DNA of 64,000 nucleotides, taken from Mycolicibacterium sp. P1-18. GTDB lineage: Bacteria > Actinomycetota > Actinomycetes > Mycobacteriales > Mycobacteriaceae. Where the stretch lies: the NCBI RefSeq assembly GCF_008329535.1, contig NZ_NPKR01000003.1, forward strand, positions 637,628-701,627, in the 5' to 3' direction. The notes beneath the pieces were generated by a model, which was not told the origin of the DNA, ran no database searches, and saw only the letters and a list, made by a program, of their open reading frames with translations. The position numbers and the translations under genes were made by a program. Of the stretch, positions 55,484 to 64,000 are shown piece after piece (position 1 is the first letter of the stretch; each line of letters begins with the position of its first letter).

Positions 55484-58400
55484 ATGACTGAATCCGAAGA
55501 CAATTCGCCAGTGCTCGCCGGGGGCGGTTCGTCGGCGAAGCCAGCTCGTACCGACAAGACGGTCGCCGAGCTGCGCGAGTTCCTGCGCAACTGGATCGCC
55601 GACGCCACCGGTCAGTCCGCCGACGGCATCGACGAGGCCGCGCCGATGGTCGAACTGGGCCTGTCGTCGCGCGACGCGGTGTCGCTGGCCAGTGACATCG
55701 AGGACCTGACCGGTGTCACGTTGACGGCGACCGTCCTGTTCCGGAACCCGACGATCGAGTCGCTGGCGACGGTCATCGTCGAGGGCGATCCCGAGGACGA
55801 GGCGCTCGTCGACGACGACTACGACTGGTCGAGGACCTCGAACGTCGACTCCGCCGAACTCGACGTGGCCATCGTCGGCATCGGCACCCGGTTCCCAGGC
55901 GACCTGAACACCCCGGACGAGATGTGGCGGGGCCTGCTCGACGGCGTCGACGCCATTACCGATCTGCCCGAGGGCCGCTGGGAGGAATTCCTCGGCGACC
56001 CCAGGATCGCCGAGCGGGTCGCCCGGGCGCACACCCGCGGCGGCTACCTGTCCGACATCAAGGGTTTCGACTCCGAGTTCTTCGCGCTGTCGAAGATGGA
56101 GGCCGACAACATCGATCCGCAGCAGCGGATGGCTCTGGAACTCACCTGGGAAGCCTTGGAGCACGCCAGGATTCCGGCGTCGAGCCTGCGCGGCGAGACC
56201 GTCGGCGTATTCGTCGGCGCGTCCAACAACGACTACAGCTTCCTGTCGGTGTCCGACCCGGCCGTCGCGCACCCGTACGCGATCACCGGCACGACCAGCT
56301 CGATCATCGCCAACCGGGTGTCGTACTTCTTCGACTTCCGCGGACCGTCGATGGCCATCGACACCGCGTGCTCCTCGTCGCTGGTGGCCGTGCACGAGGG
56401 CGTCAAGGCCCTGCGCGCCGGTGACGCCGACGTGGTGCTGGCGGGCGGCGTCAACGCGCTGATCACCCCGCTCGTCACCATCGGCTTCGACGAGGTCGGC
56501 GGCGTGCTCGCGCCCGACGGCCGGATCAAGTCGTTCTCCTCAGACGCCAACGGATACGCCCGCTCCGAGGGCGGCGGCATGCTGGTGCTCAAGCGCGTGG
56601 CCGACGCCCGCCGCGACGGCGACCAGATCATCGCGGTCATCGCGGGTGCCGCGGTCAACCACGACGGCCGGTCCAACGGGCTGCTCGCTCCGAACCCGGA
56701 CGCGCAGGCCGACGTGCTGCGCAAGGCCTACAAGGACGCGGGCATCGACCCGCGCACCGTCGACTACGTCGAAGCGCACGGCACCGGCACCATCCTCGGT
56801 GACCCGATCGAGGCCGACGCCCTGGGCCGTGTCATCGGCAAGGGTCGCGCGGCCGACAAGCCCGCCCTGCTGGGTGCGGTGAAGTCCAATGTGGGACACC
56901 TGGAGTCGGCTGCTGGCGCGGCGAGCCTGGCCAAGGTGGCGCTGTCGCTGCAGAACGACAAGCTGCCGCCGTCGATCAACTACGCCGGCCCCAACCCGTA
57001 CATCGACTTCGACAAGATCCACATCAAGGTCAACGACACCGTGTCCGACTGGCCGCGCTACAGCGGCCATGCGATCGCCGGCGTCTCGGGCTTCGGCTTC
57101 GGTGGCGCCAACGCCCACCTCGTCGTGCGCGAGGTGCTGCCGTCCGATCTCGTCGAACCCGAGCCCGTGGCCGAACCCGTTGCCGCACAGCCGAAGGCGG
57201 ACGCCAACGCGGTGTTCGTCGGCGGTGTGCGGGTGGACGAGTACGGCGACATCCTGGACGACGATGACGACGACGGCCTGGACGTGCCCGCCGCGGCCGC
57301 CGATGCCGAGCCCGAACTGCCGGGCCTCACCGACGAGGCGATCCGCCTGCTCCAGGCCGCGCGCGAAGAACTCGACTCCGAGCCGGTGGCACCCCTGGTG
57401 CCGCTCGCCGTCTCCGGCTTCCTGACCTCGCGCAAGCGGGCCACGGCCGCCGAGCTCGCCGACTGGATCGACAGCGAGGCAGGCCGCGCGGCGTCCCTCG
57501 AATCGATCGGGCGGTCGCTGTCACGCCGCAACCACGGGCGTTCGCGCGCAGTGGTCTTGGCCCACGACCACGACGAGGCGGTCAAGGGCTTGCGCGCCCT
57601 GGCCGAGGGCAAGCAGACCCCGCTGGTGCTGGCCGCCGACGGACCCGTGTCCAACGGACCCGTCTGGGTGCTGGCCGGTTTCGGTGCGCAGCACCGCAAG
57701 ATGGGCAAGAGCCTGTACCTGCGCGACGAGGTGTTCGCCGAGTGGATCAACAAGGTGGACGCGCTCATTCAGGACGAGCGCGGCTATTCCGTCGTCGAGC
57801 TGATCCTCGACGACGCGATCGACTACACCGACGAGACCTGCGACTACCCCATCGAGGTGGTCCAGACCGTCATCTTCGCGATCCAGATCGCGCTGGGTGA
57901 GCTGCTAAAGGCCCACGGCGCGAAACCCGGTGCGCTGGTGGGACAGTCGCTCGGTGAGGCGGCCGCGGCCTACTTCTCCGGCGGCCTGTCGCTGGAGGAC
58001 GCCACCCGCACCATCTGCTCGCGCGCGCACCTGATGGGCGAGGGCGAGGCGATGCTGTTCGGCGAATACATCCGCCTGATGGCGCTCGTCGAGTACTCCG
58101 CCGACGAGATCAAGACCGTCTTCTCCGATTACCCCGGGCTGGAGGTGTGCGTGTACGCGGCGCCCACCCAGACCGTGATCGGCGGCCCGCCCGAGCAGAT
58201 CGACGCGATCATCCTGCGCGCGGAGTCCGAGGGCAAGTTCGCCCGCAAGTTCCAGACCAAGGGCGCCAGTCACACCCAGCAGATGGATCCGCTGCTCGGT
58301 GAGCTCTCGGCGGAGATCACCGGCATCGAACCGCGCCCGCTGGAGACGGCGTACTACTCCACCGTCCACGAAGGCCAGCTCATCCGCGCGGGTGCCGAGC

Positions 58401-60868
58401 CCATCCACGACGTCGACTACTGGAAGAAGGGGCTGCGGCACAGCGTCTACTTCACCCACGGCATCCGCAACGCCGTCGACAACGGTCACACCACGTTCCT
58501 CGAGTTGGCGCCAAACCCCGTGGCGCTCATGCAGGTTGGCTTGACCACGGCGTCGGCCGGTCTGCACGACGGGCAGCTGATCGCGACGCTCGCTCGCAAG
58601 CAGGACGAGCTCGACTCCATGACCTCGGCCATGGCGCAGCTGTTCACCTACGGCCACGACCTGGACTTCCGCACCCTGTTTGCGCCCGGTGAGTACGCCG
58701 ACATCCCGCCGACGCGGTTCAAGCGCAAGCCGCACTGGCTCGACGTCCGGTTCTCCGGAGACGGCTCCAACGTCCTGCCGGGTACCCACGTCGCGATGCC
58801 CGACGGACGCCACGTGTGGGAGTACTCCCCGCGCGCCACGACCGATCTGGCCGCATTGGTGAAGGCCGCTGCGGTGCAGGTGCTTCCGGACGCCAAGCTG
58901 ACCGCGTACGAGCAGCGCGCGGTCCCGGCCGACGACGCCAAGCTGGTCACCACCCTGACCCGTCATCCCGGTGGGGCGACGGTGCAGGTGCACGCCCGCA
59001 TCGACGAATCGTTCACCCTGGTCTACGACGCCATCGTGACCCGCGGGGGGCAGGCGACCGCGTTGCCGACCGCCGTCGGCGCCGGCTCGGCCGTCTCCGA
59101 GGTGGCCGTCGCGCAGCCCGTGGCGGTCGAGGAGCCCTCGCAGCCGGAGGCCGTCGAGGACGACGCGGCGATCCTGCAGGACAACCTCACTGCCGGAGCG
59201 GGTTTGGCGGCCGGCTTCGCCAAGTGGTCACCCGAGTCGGGTGAGACGATCGCGCAGCGGCTGGGCACCATCGTCGGCAGCGCCATGGGTTACGAGCCCG
59301 AGGACCTGCCGTGGGAGGTGCCGCTCATCGAGCTGGGGCTGGATTCGCTGATGGCGGTTCGCATCAAGAACCGCGTCGAGTACGACTTCGACCTGCCGCC
59401 GATCCAGCTGACCGCCGTGCGCGACGCCAACCTGTACGCCGTCGAGAAGCTGATCCAGTACGCCATCGAGCACCGCGACGAAGTCGGCCAGCTGGCCGAG
59501 GTGCAGAAGACGCAGACCGACGAGGAGATCGCCGCCGCGCAGGCCGAGCTGATGGGCGGAGCCACCACGGTCGCCGAGCTCGAGGACATGCTCACCAAGA
59601 AGGCGGCCGAGGCGGAGGCTTCCGCGCCACCCCCGGCACCCATCGAGACCGCGGGCATCGTCCCGCCCCCGCCGCCACCACCGACCAATCCGGCCGGACC
59701 GTCGACCCCGGCGAAGACGCCGAACCTGGCCGGGGCGGCACAGGTGCTCAACCAGCAGGCGATCTCGGAGGCCTTGAACTCCGACGTCCCGCCCCGCGAC
59801 GCCGCCGAGCGCGTGACGTTCGCGACGTGGGCGATCGTCACGGGCAAGTCGCCGGGCGGCATCTTCAACTCGCTCCGCGAACTCACGGACGAGGAAGCAC
59901 AGAAGATGGCGCAGCGCCTGTCCGAGCGCGCCGAGGGCACGATCACTGCCGAGGACGTCAAGAAGGCGCAGACCATCGAGGAGCTGTCCTCCACGGTCCG
60001 CGATTTCCTCGAGGCCGGCGAGCTGGACGGCTTCGTCCGCACCATCCGCAAGGCCGAGGACGAGAGCGACGTTCCCGTGTTCGTGTTCCACGCGGCCGGC
60101 GGTTCGACGGTGGTCTACGAGCCGCTTCTCAAGCGGCTGCCCGCCGGCGTGCCGATGATCGGGCTGGAGCGGGTCGAGGGCACCATCGAGGAGCGGGCCG
60201 CGCAGTACGTCCCGAAGTTGTTGGAGCTCAACGGCTGGACCGAGGGACGGACCGGCAAGCCGTTCGTCCTGGCGGGCTGGTCGCTGGGCGGGGCACTGTC
60301 CTACGCCTGCGCGATCGGGCTGAAGAAGGCCGGCGCCGACGTGCAATTCGTCGGCCTGATCGACTGCGTGCGACCCGGCGAGCCGATCGACACCTCCACC
60401 GAGGGGACCAGGGCCCGTTGGGACCGCTACGCGAAGTTCGCCGAGAAGACGTTCAACGTGCAGATTCCCGAGATCCCCTACGAGGAGCTCGAAAAGCTCG
60501 ACGACGCCGGTCAGGTGGAGTTCATCCTCAACGCGGTCAAGGACTCCGGCGTGCAGATCCCCGGGGGCATCATCGAGCACCAGCGGACGTCGTACCTGGA
60601 TCAGCGCGCGCTCGACGTCGCCGACATCGAGCAGTACGACGGGCACGTCACGCTGTACATGGCCGACCGCTATCACGACGACGCGATCACGTTCGAGCCC
60701 GCCTATTCGACGCGTCAGCCCGACGGCGGCTGGGGTGAGTTCGTCTCCGATCTGGAGGTCGTGCACATCGGGGGCGAGCACATTCAGGCGATCGACGAGC
60801 CGTACATTGCGAAGGTCGGCGCGCACATGAGTGAGGCGATCAACCGCATCGAGAGCGAGCAGAAGTGA
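55484..60868 (+). CDS. pks13: Polyketide synthase Pks13, mycolic acid condensase
   Basis: The product has 1,794 residues from the ATG at 55484; in-frame GTG codons at 55472 and 55478 are alternatives. Domains in order: ACP1 (phosphopantetheine Ser62 in ELGLSSRD), KS (Cys296 in DTACSSS), AT (Ser822 in GQSLGEA), ACP2 (Ser1288 in LGLDSLM), a Pro-rich linker near 1385-1410, and a TE (Ser1600 in GWSLGG). It condenses meromycoloyl and carboxyacyl chains and transfers the product to trehalose. It is the target of several thiophene and benzofuran inhibitors. Confidence 0.98.
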   Translation: MTESEDNSPVLAGGGSSAKPARTDKTVAELREFLRNWIADATGQSADGIDEAAPMVELGLSSRDAVSLASDIEDLTGVTLTATVLFRNPTIESLATVIVEGDPEDEALVDDDYDWSRTSNVDSAELDVAIVGIGTRFPGDLNTPDEMWRGLLDGVDAITDLPEGRWEEFLGDPRIAERVARAHTRGGYLSDIKGFDSEFFALSKMEADNIDPQQRMALELTWEALEHARIPASSLRGETVGVFVGASNNDYSFLSVSDPAVAHPYAITGTTSSIIANRVSYFFDFRGPSMAIDTACSSSLVAVHEGVKALRAGDADVVLAGGVNALITPLVTIGFDEVGGVLAPDGRIKSFSSDANGYARSEGGGMLVLKRVADARRDGDQIIAVIAGAAVNHDGRSNGLLAPNPDAQADVLRKAYKDAGIDPRTVDYVEAHGTGTILGDPIEADALGRVIGKGRAADKPALLGAVKSNVGHLESAAGAASLAKVALSLQNDKLPPSINYAGPNPYIDFDKIHIKVNDTVSDWPRYSGHAIAGVSGFGFGGANAHLVVREVLPSDLVEPEPVAEPVAAQPKADANAVFVGGVRVDEYGDILDDDDDDGLDVPAAAADAEPELPGLTDEAIRLLQAAREELDSEPVAPLVPLAVSGFLTSRKRATAAELADWIDSEAGRAASLESIGRSLSRRNHGRSRAVVLAHDHDEAVKGLRALAEGKQTPLVLAADGPVSNGPVWVLAGFGAQHRKMGKSLYLRDEVFAEWINKVDALIQDERGYSVVELILDDAIDYTDETCDYPIEVVQTVIFAIQIALGELLKAHGAKPGALVGQSLGEAAAAYFSGGLSLEDATRTICSRAHLMGEGEAMLFGEYIRLMALVEYSADEIKTVFSDYPGLEVCVYAAPTQTVIGGPPEQIDAIILRAESEGKFARKFQTKGASHTQQMDPLLGELSAEITGIEPRPLETAYYSTVHEGQLIRAGAEPIHDVDYWKKGLRHSVYFTHGIRNAVDNGHTTFLELAPNPVALMQVGLTTASAGLHDGQLIATLARKQDELDSMTSAMAQLFTYGHDLDFRTLFAPGEYADIPPTRFKRKPHWLDVRFSGDGSNVLPGTHVAMPDGRHVWEYSPRATTDLAALVKAAAVQVLPDAKLTAYEQRAVPADDAKLVTTLTRHPGGATVQVHARIDESFTLVYDAIVTRGGQATALPTAVGAGSAVSEVAVAQPVAVEEPSQPEAVEDDAAILQDNLTAGAGLAAGFAKWSPESGETIAQRLGTIVGSAMGYEPEDLPWEVPLIELGLDSLMAVRIKNRVEYDFDLPPIQLTAVRDANLYAVEKLIQYAIEHRDEVGQLAEVQKTQTDEEIAAAQAELMGGATTVAELEDMLTKKAAEAEASAPPPAPIETAGIVPPPPPPPTNPAGPSTPAKTPNLAGAAQVLNQQAISEALNSDVPPRDAAERVTFATWAIVTGKSPGGIFNSLRELTDEEAQKMAQRLSERAEGTITAEDVKKAQTIEELSSTVRDFLEAGELDGFVRTIRKAEDESDVPVFVFHAAGGSTVVYEPLLKRLPAGVPMIGLERVEGTIEERAAQYVPKLLELNGWTEGRTGKPFVLAGWSLGGALSYACAIGLKKAGADVQFVGLIDCVRPGEPIDTSTEGTRARWDRYAKFAEKTFNVQIPEIPYEELEKLDDAGQVEFILNAVKDSGVQIPGGIIEHQRTSYLDQRALDVADIEQYDGHVTLYMADRYHDDAITFEPAYSTRQPDGGWGEFVSDLEVVHIGGEHIQAIDEPYIAKVGAHMSEAINRIESEQK

Positions 60869-62445
60869 CCCAGGAAGTGGCCCCCGTCGCCAGCAGAGCC
60901 CACACCACGGCCGAAAAGCTGGCCGAGCTCCGTGAGCGGTTGGAGCTCGCGAAGGATCCGGGTGACGAGAAGGCGAAGGCCCGTCGCGACAAGAAGGGCA
61001 TTCCGAGCGCCCGCGCCCGCATCTACGAACTGCTCGATCCGGGCAGCTTCCTGGAGATCGGCGCACTGGCCCGCACCCCCGGGGACCCCAACGCGTTCTA
61101 CGGCGACGGCGTGGTCACCGGGCACGGCACCATCGACGGTCGTCCTGTGGGCGTCTTCAGTCACGACCAGACGGTGTTCCAGGGTTCGGTCGGGGAGATG
61201 TTCGGCCGCAAGGTGGCCCGGCTGATGGAGTGGGTGGCCATGGTCGGTTGCCCGATCATCGGCATCAACGACTCCGGTGGCGCCCGCATCCAGGACGCCG
61301 CAACGTCGTTGGCCTGGTACGCCGAACTGGGCCGACGCCACGAGATGCTGCGCGGCCTGGTGCCCGAGATCTCGCTGATCTTCGGCAAATGTGCTGGCGG
61401 AGCGGTCTATTCGCCGATCCAGACCGATCTGATCGTCGCCGTCCGCGACCAGGGCTACATGTTCATCACCGGGCCCGACGTGATCAAGGACGTCACCGGT
61501 GAGGACGTCACCTTCGACGAGCTGGGCGGCGCCGACGTCCAGGCGCAGCGCGGCAACATCCACAAGGTGGTCGAGTCGGAGAGCGCGGCCTACCAGTACG
61601 TGCGTGACTACCTGAGCTTCCTGCCGCCCAACCACTTCGACAGCGTGCCGATCGTCAACCCGGGCCTGGAGCCCGAGATCACGCCGTCGGACCTGGAGCT
61701 CGACACGATCGTGCCGGACTCGGACAACCAGGCCTACGACATGCACGAGATCCTGCTCCGGATCTTCGACGACGGCGACGTCTTCGAGATCGCCGAGCAG
61801 CGCAGCCCGTCCATGATCACCGCGTTCGCGCGCGTCGACGGGCATCCCGTCGGCGTGATCGCCAACCAGCCGTTGAACAACGCCGGGGCGGTCGGCAACG
61901 AAGCCTCCGACAAGGCAGCGGGTTTCATCCGGTTCTGCGATTCGTTCAACCTGCCGCTGGTCTTCGTCGTCGACACCCCGGGCGCCATGCCGGGCCTCGA
62001 GGAGGAGAAGGGCGGCATCATCAAGCGCGGCGGCCGCTTCTTCAACGCCATCGTCGAGGCCGACGTGCCGAAGGTGACCTTCGTGATCCGCAAGGCCTAC
62101 GGCGGCGGCTACGCGGTGATGGGCTCCAAGCAGCTCTCCGCCGACCTGAACTTCGCCTGGCCGACCGCGCGCATCGCGGTGATCGGTGCCGAGGGAGCGG
62201 CTCAGCTCTTGGTGAAGCGCTTCCCCGATCCGACCTCGCCCGAGGTGCAGAAGATCCGTGCGGACTTCATCGAGGGTTACAACCTGAATTTGGCGACGCC
62301 GTGGATCGCCGCCGAGCGCGGTTACATCGACGGCGTCATCGAACCGCACGAGACGCGGCTGTTGCTGCGCAAGTCGATGCGGCTGTTGCGGGACAAGCAG
62401 AACCGCAACAAGACGTTGCGCAAGCACGGCCTGACGCCACTCTGA
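60865..62445 (+). CDS. accD4: Acyl-CoA carboxylase carboxyltransferase AccD4
   Basis: The product has 526 residues. GTG at 60865 overlaps the pks13 stop. The N- and C-terminal carboxyltransferase halves carry [40 protein letters not shown] and [16 protein letters not shown]. It carboxylates the C24-26 acyl-CoA that Pks13 uses as extender, in complex with AccA3 and other subunits encoded elsewhere. A hairpin terminator follows. Confidence 0.96.
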   Translation: MTQEVAPVASRAHTTAEKLAELRERLELAKDPGDEKAKARRDKKGIPSARARIYELLDPGSFLEIGALARTPGDPNAFYGDGVVTGHGTIDGRPVGVFSHDQTVFQGSVGEMFGRKVARLMEWVAMVGCPIIGINDSGGARIQDAATSLAWYAELGRRHEMLRGLVPEISLIFGKCAGGAVYSPIQTDLIVAVRDQGYMFITGPDVIKDVTGEDVTFDELGGADVQAQRGNIHKVVESESAAYQYVRDYLSFLPPNHFDSVPIVNPGLEPEITPSDLELDTIVPDSDNQAYDMHEILLRIFDDGDVFEIAEQRSPSMITAFARVDGHPVGVIANQPLNNAGAVGNEASDKAAGFIRFCDSFNLPLVFVVDTPGAMPGLEEEKGGIIKRGGRFFNAIVEADVPKVTFVIRKAYGGGYAVMGSKQLSADLNFAWPTARIAVIGAEGAAQLLVKRFPDPTSPEVQKIRADFIEGYNLNLATPWIAAERGYIDGVIEPHETRLLLRKSMRLLRDKQNRNKTLRKHGLTPL

Positions 62446-62470
62446 TTCGTCGACTTAGCATGCGGCACTG

Positions 62471-62499
62471 ACAATTCCGGGTTTCAACCCCGGAGTTGT
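62471..62499 (+). terminator. Hairpin terminator after accD4
   Basis: ACAA-T-TCCGGG (62471-62481) pairs with CCCGGA-G-TTGT (62489-62499), a 10-bp stem interrupted by one T-G opposition, 25 bp after the accD4 stop. It should end the fadD32-pks13-accD4 transcript. Confidence 0.65.
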
Positions 62500-62576
62500 G
62501 CACAGGGTTCTGATCCATCCACAGGTTGGCTGGTGGGGCCTGGTTTTCGTCGGTGGACGGGCCTAAAGTCGAATGC

Positions 62577-63839
62577 ATGTTCGATTCATTGGCCACCGCT
62601 GCGGCAGGCACCTCGGGTGCCGGTGCCGTCGAGGCGTGGTCGCGGACGGAGTCCGCGGCGTGCGCCCGCAAGGTGGCGGCGATGGCGGGCATGTTCTCGG
62701 CTGCGGCTGCCGCCGATGGGTCCGCGGAGCAAGACCTGTGGTGCACAGACACGTGGGACGCCGTGGCCGCCCACATCGGGGCGGCGTTGCGGATCACCAC
62801 GGGCGCCGCGTCCAACCAACTGCTGATCGCCGTCGCCCTGCACGAACGCTTTCCCCTCGTCTCAGCGGTGTTCGCCGAAGGGCTCATCACTTACCAACTG
62901 GTGCGCACCGTCGTGCAGCGCGGCGCACTGGTCGTGGACCCCGCGGCTCTTCAGGAGTTGGACCGGCTGTTGGCCGAGGCATTGAGTGACCGCGAACCCA
63001 TGTCGGTGGCCGCACTGGAGAAGACCGTCGACGCCTTCGTCGCCCAGGTCGACCCGCAGGCCGTTATCCGCACCGAGACCCGCGCCCGCGGCCGCAGCGT
63101 GGAGGTTGGCGACGAGGACGGCAGCGGAATGGCCACCGTCTTCGCGACCCTGTTCGCCACCGACGCGAAGGCCGTCGATGCCCGCATGGACGCACTGGCC
63201 AGGACCGTGTGCCCGGCTGATCCACGGACGTTGGATCAGCGGCGTGCCGACGCGATGGGAGCGTGGGCCCACGGCGCGGACCGCCTGGCCTGCCTGTGTC
63301 AGACCGACGACTGCCCGGCCGGTGAGAACCCGCCCTCGACCGGGGTGGTGGTCTACGTGATTGCGTCCGCGGACACCGTCAGCCCGCCCCCGCCTGCGCC
63401 CCACACTCCGGGACCCGCCGCGCCCGAACCGTCCGACACCGTGGAACCCGACTCCGCGACGCCGCCGCCGGCCGACGAGCGCACCGCCCTCGACGGCGAA
63501 GCCCCGGCGATGTTCACCAAGCCCCTGCGTGAGCTCACCCTGACCGAAGCCCTCACTTCAGCACCGGGTCGCTTCTCCAACCTGCGACCCGCAGCACTGA
63601 TGGGTGGCCAGTTCCTGCCCGGAGCCATCGCCTGCCGAGCCACCGTCGGCGCGACCATCATCCGGATCGTTCACCCCGGCCAAGCCCCACCGGAACCCCG
63701 CTACCGACCGTCGAAGAAGCTGGCCGACTTCGTCCGCTGCCGCGACCTGACGTGTCGCTTCCCGGGCTGCCGTGCACCGGCGACCAATTGCGATGTGGAT
63801 AGAGAGCATGGAGGGGTGTCACCCCCGGCGGTGGTCTGA
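62577..63839 (+). pseudogene. 13E12-family DUF222/HNH endonuclease gene, broken inside the HNH motif
   Basis: The frame starts MFDSLATAAAG and gives a normal DUF222 domain (residues 30-330: DTWDAVAAHIGAAL, RGALVVDPAALQELDRLLAEA) and a Pro-rich linker. The HNH domain begins RCRDLTCRFPGCRAPATNCDVD, but where the family continues with a histidine and PYPxGP, the frame changes after about 63800 to unrelated residues and stops at 63837-63839. The catalytic histidines and asparagine are lost, so the product should be inactive. Confidence 0.8.
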
Positions 63840-64000
63840 CTCTGATGTCGATTGACGCCGACTGGTTGTCCTCGTGTGGATCTGTCGGCCGTCGCTAGGG
63901 GTGGCACGCGACGTCACCGACGCGACGGCTGTGACTTCATAGGAGCTTGCGCCACAAGCACCCATCTCTGTCCTGTCCAACCGCCGACGCCGGTGTCGCC
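63801..64000 (+). mobile_element. Probable left end of an insertion element (IS110-type candidate), runs off the window
   Basis: The DNA from about 63801 has no relation to the interrupted HNH gene and no long open frame. It begins with a strong hairpin, GGGGT-GTC-ACCCC (63813-63825). The stretch with ACTTCATAGGAGCTTG (about 63934) resembles what I recall ahead of transposase genes of actinobacterial IS110-type elements. In that family the non-coding left end encodes the bridge RNA. The transposase gene would lie beyond 64000, so the family cannot be proved here. Confidence 0.4.

Noticed and set aside
53384..56395. Minus-strand frame of 1,003 codons
   Set aside because: It lies opposite fadD32 and pks13, both unmistakable. 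The long open frame is a result of high GC at third codon positions.
59228..61066. Minus-strand frame of 612 codons
   Set aside because: It is antisense to the pks13 C-terminal domains and accD4, with no recognisable domain.

Overview
The window is chromosomal DNA from a GC-rich actinobacterium that makes mycolic acids, almost certainly a fast-growing Mycobacterium (Mycolicibacterium). The right half carries the mycolyl-arabinogalactan assembly cluster in its usual order (erp, glf, glfT2, PAP2 phosphatase, ubiA, aftB, three antigen-85-type genes, a cutinase-like gene, fadD32, pks13, accD4). The left half follows the M. tuberculosis gene order from about Rv3856c to Rv3834c. All homology statements come from reading the translations and from remembered family sequences; no search was run.

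Layout. 1-6.7 kb: an accessory type VII secretion (ESX) island on both sides of a conserved PHP-domain gene. It holds an espA/espC/espD-like triad with a membrane-anchored propeller-like protein cut by the left edge, a secreted-effector candidate with a C-terminal Amidase_6-like cysteine hydrolase domain plus a small helical partner, and a WXG100 pair with a membrane protein. 6.7-10.4 kb: a DinX-type Y-family polymerase, then divergent ethR and ethA with a palindromic operator. 10.4-16 kb: rraA, an H-NS-like membrane protein, a copper cluster (copD, copC, ycnI and a His-containing membrane protein), an Rv3850-like protein and a secreted low-complexity protein. 16-18.6 kb: an ImmA/IrrE-type peptidase and a seven-helix membrane protein converging on espR, then about 500 bp of non-coding DNA. 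18.6-20.3 kb: an Rv3847-like gene and a divergent nickel superoxide dismutase pair (sodX, sodN) in the place where M. tuberculosis has the Fe-SOD gene sodA.

20.6-28.3 kb: rhodanese, a DUF4328-like membrane protein, glpQ, ferritin bfrB and its iron-regulated neighbours (LCP ligase, CPBP protease, DUF2470 protein) with two IdeR-box candidates, then pheA and a histidine phosphatase. 28.4-34.2 kb: a zincin, a septum-formation-like protein, serS, and three genes (DUF5718, MOSC, SDR) where M. tuberculosis carries the sulfolipid locus. 34.2-39.2 kb: a Rieske/metallo-beta-lactamase protein with a small partner, an APH-like kinase homologue, two paralogous acyltransferases and a HAD phosphatase. 39.2-62.5 kb: a peptidoglycan amidase and erp, then the cell-envelope cluster. 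Glf and GlfT2 build the galactan, the phosphatase, UbiA and AftB supply and add arabinose, FadD32, Pks13 and AccD4 make mycolic acids, and the antigen 85 enzymes transfer them.

The last 1.4 kb is a 13E12-type (DUF222/HNH) gene that breaks off inside its HNH motif. The DNA beyond the break looks like the non-coding left end of an insertion element, possibly of the IS110 type. No CRISPR array, rRNA or tRNA gene was seen.
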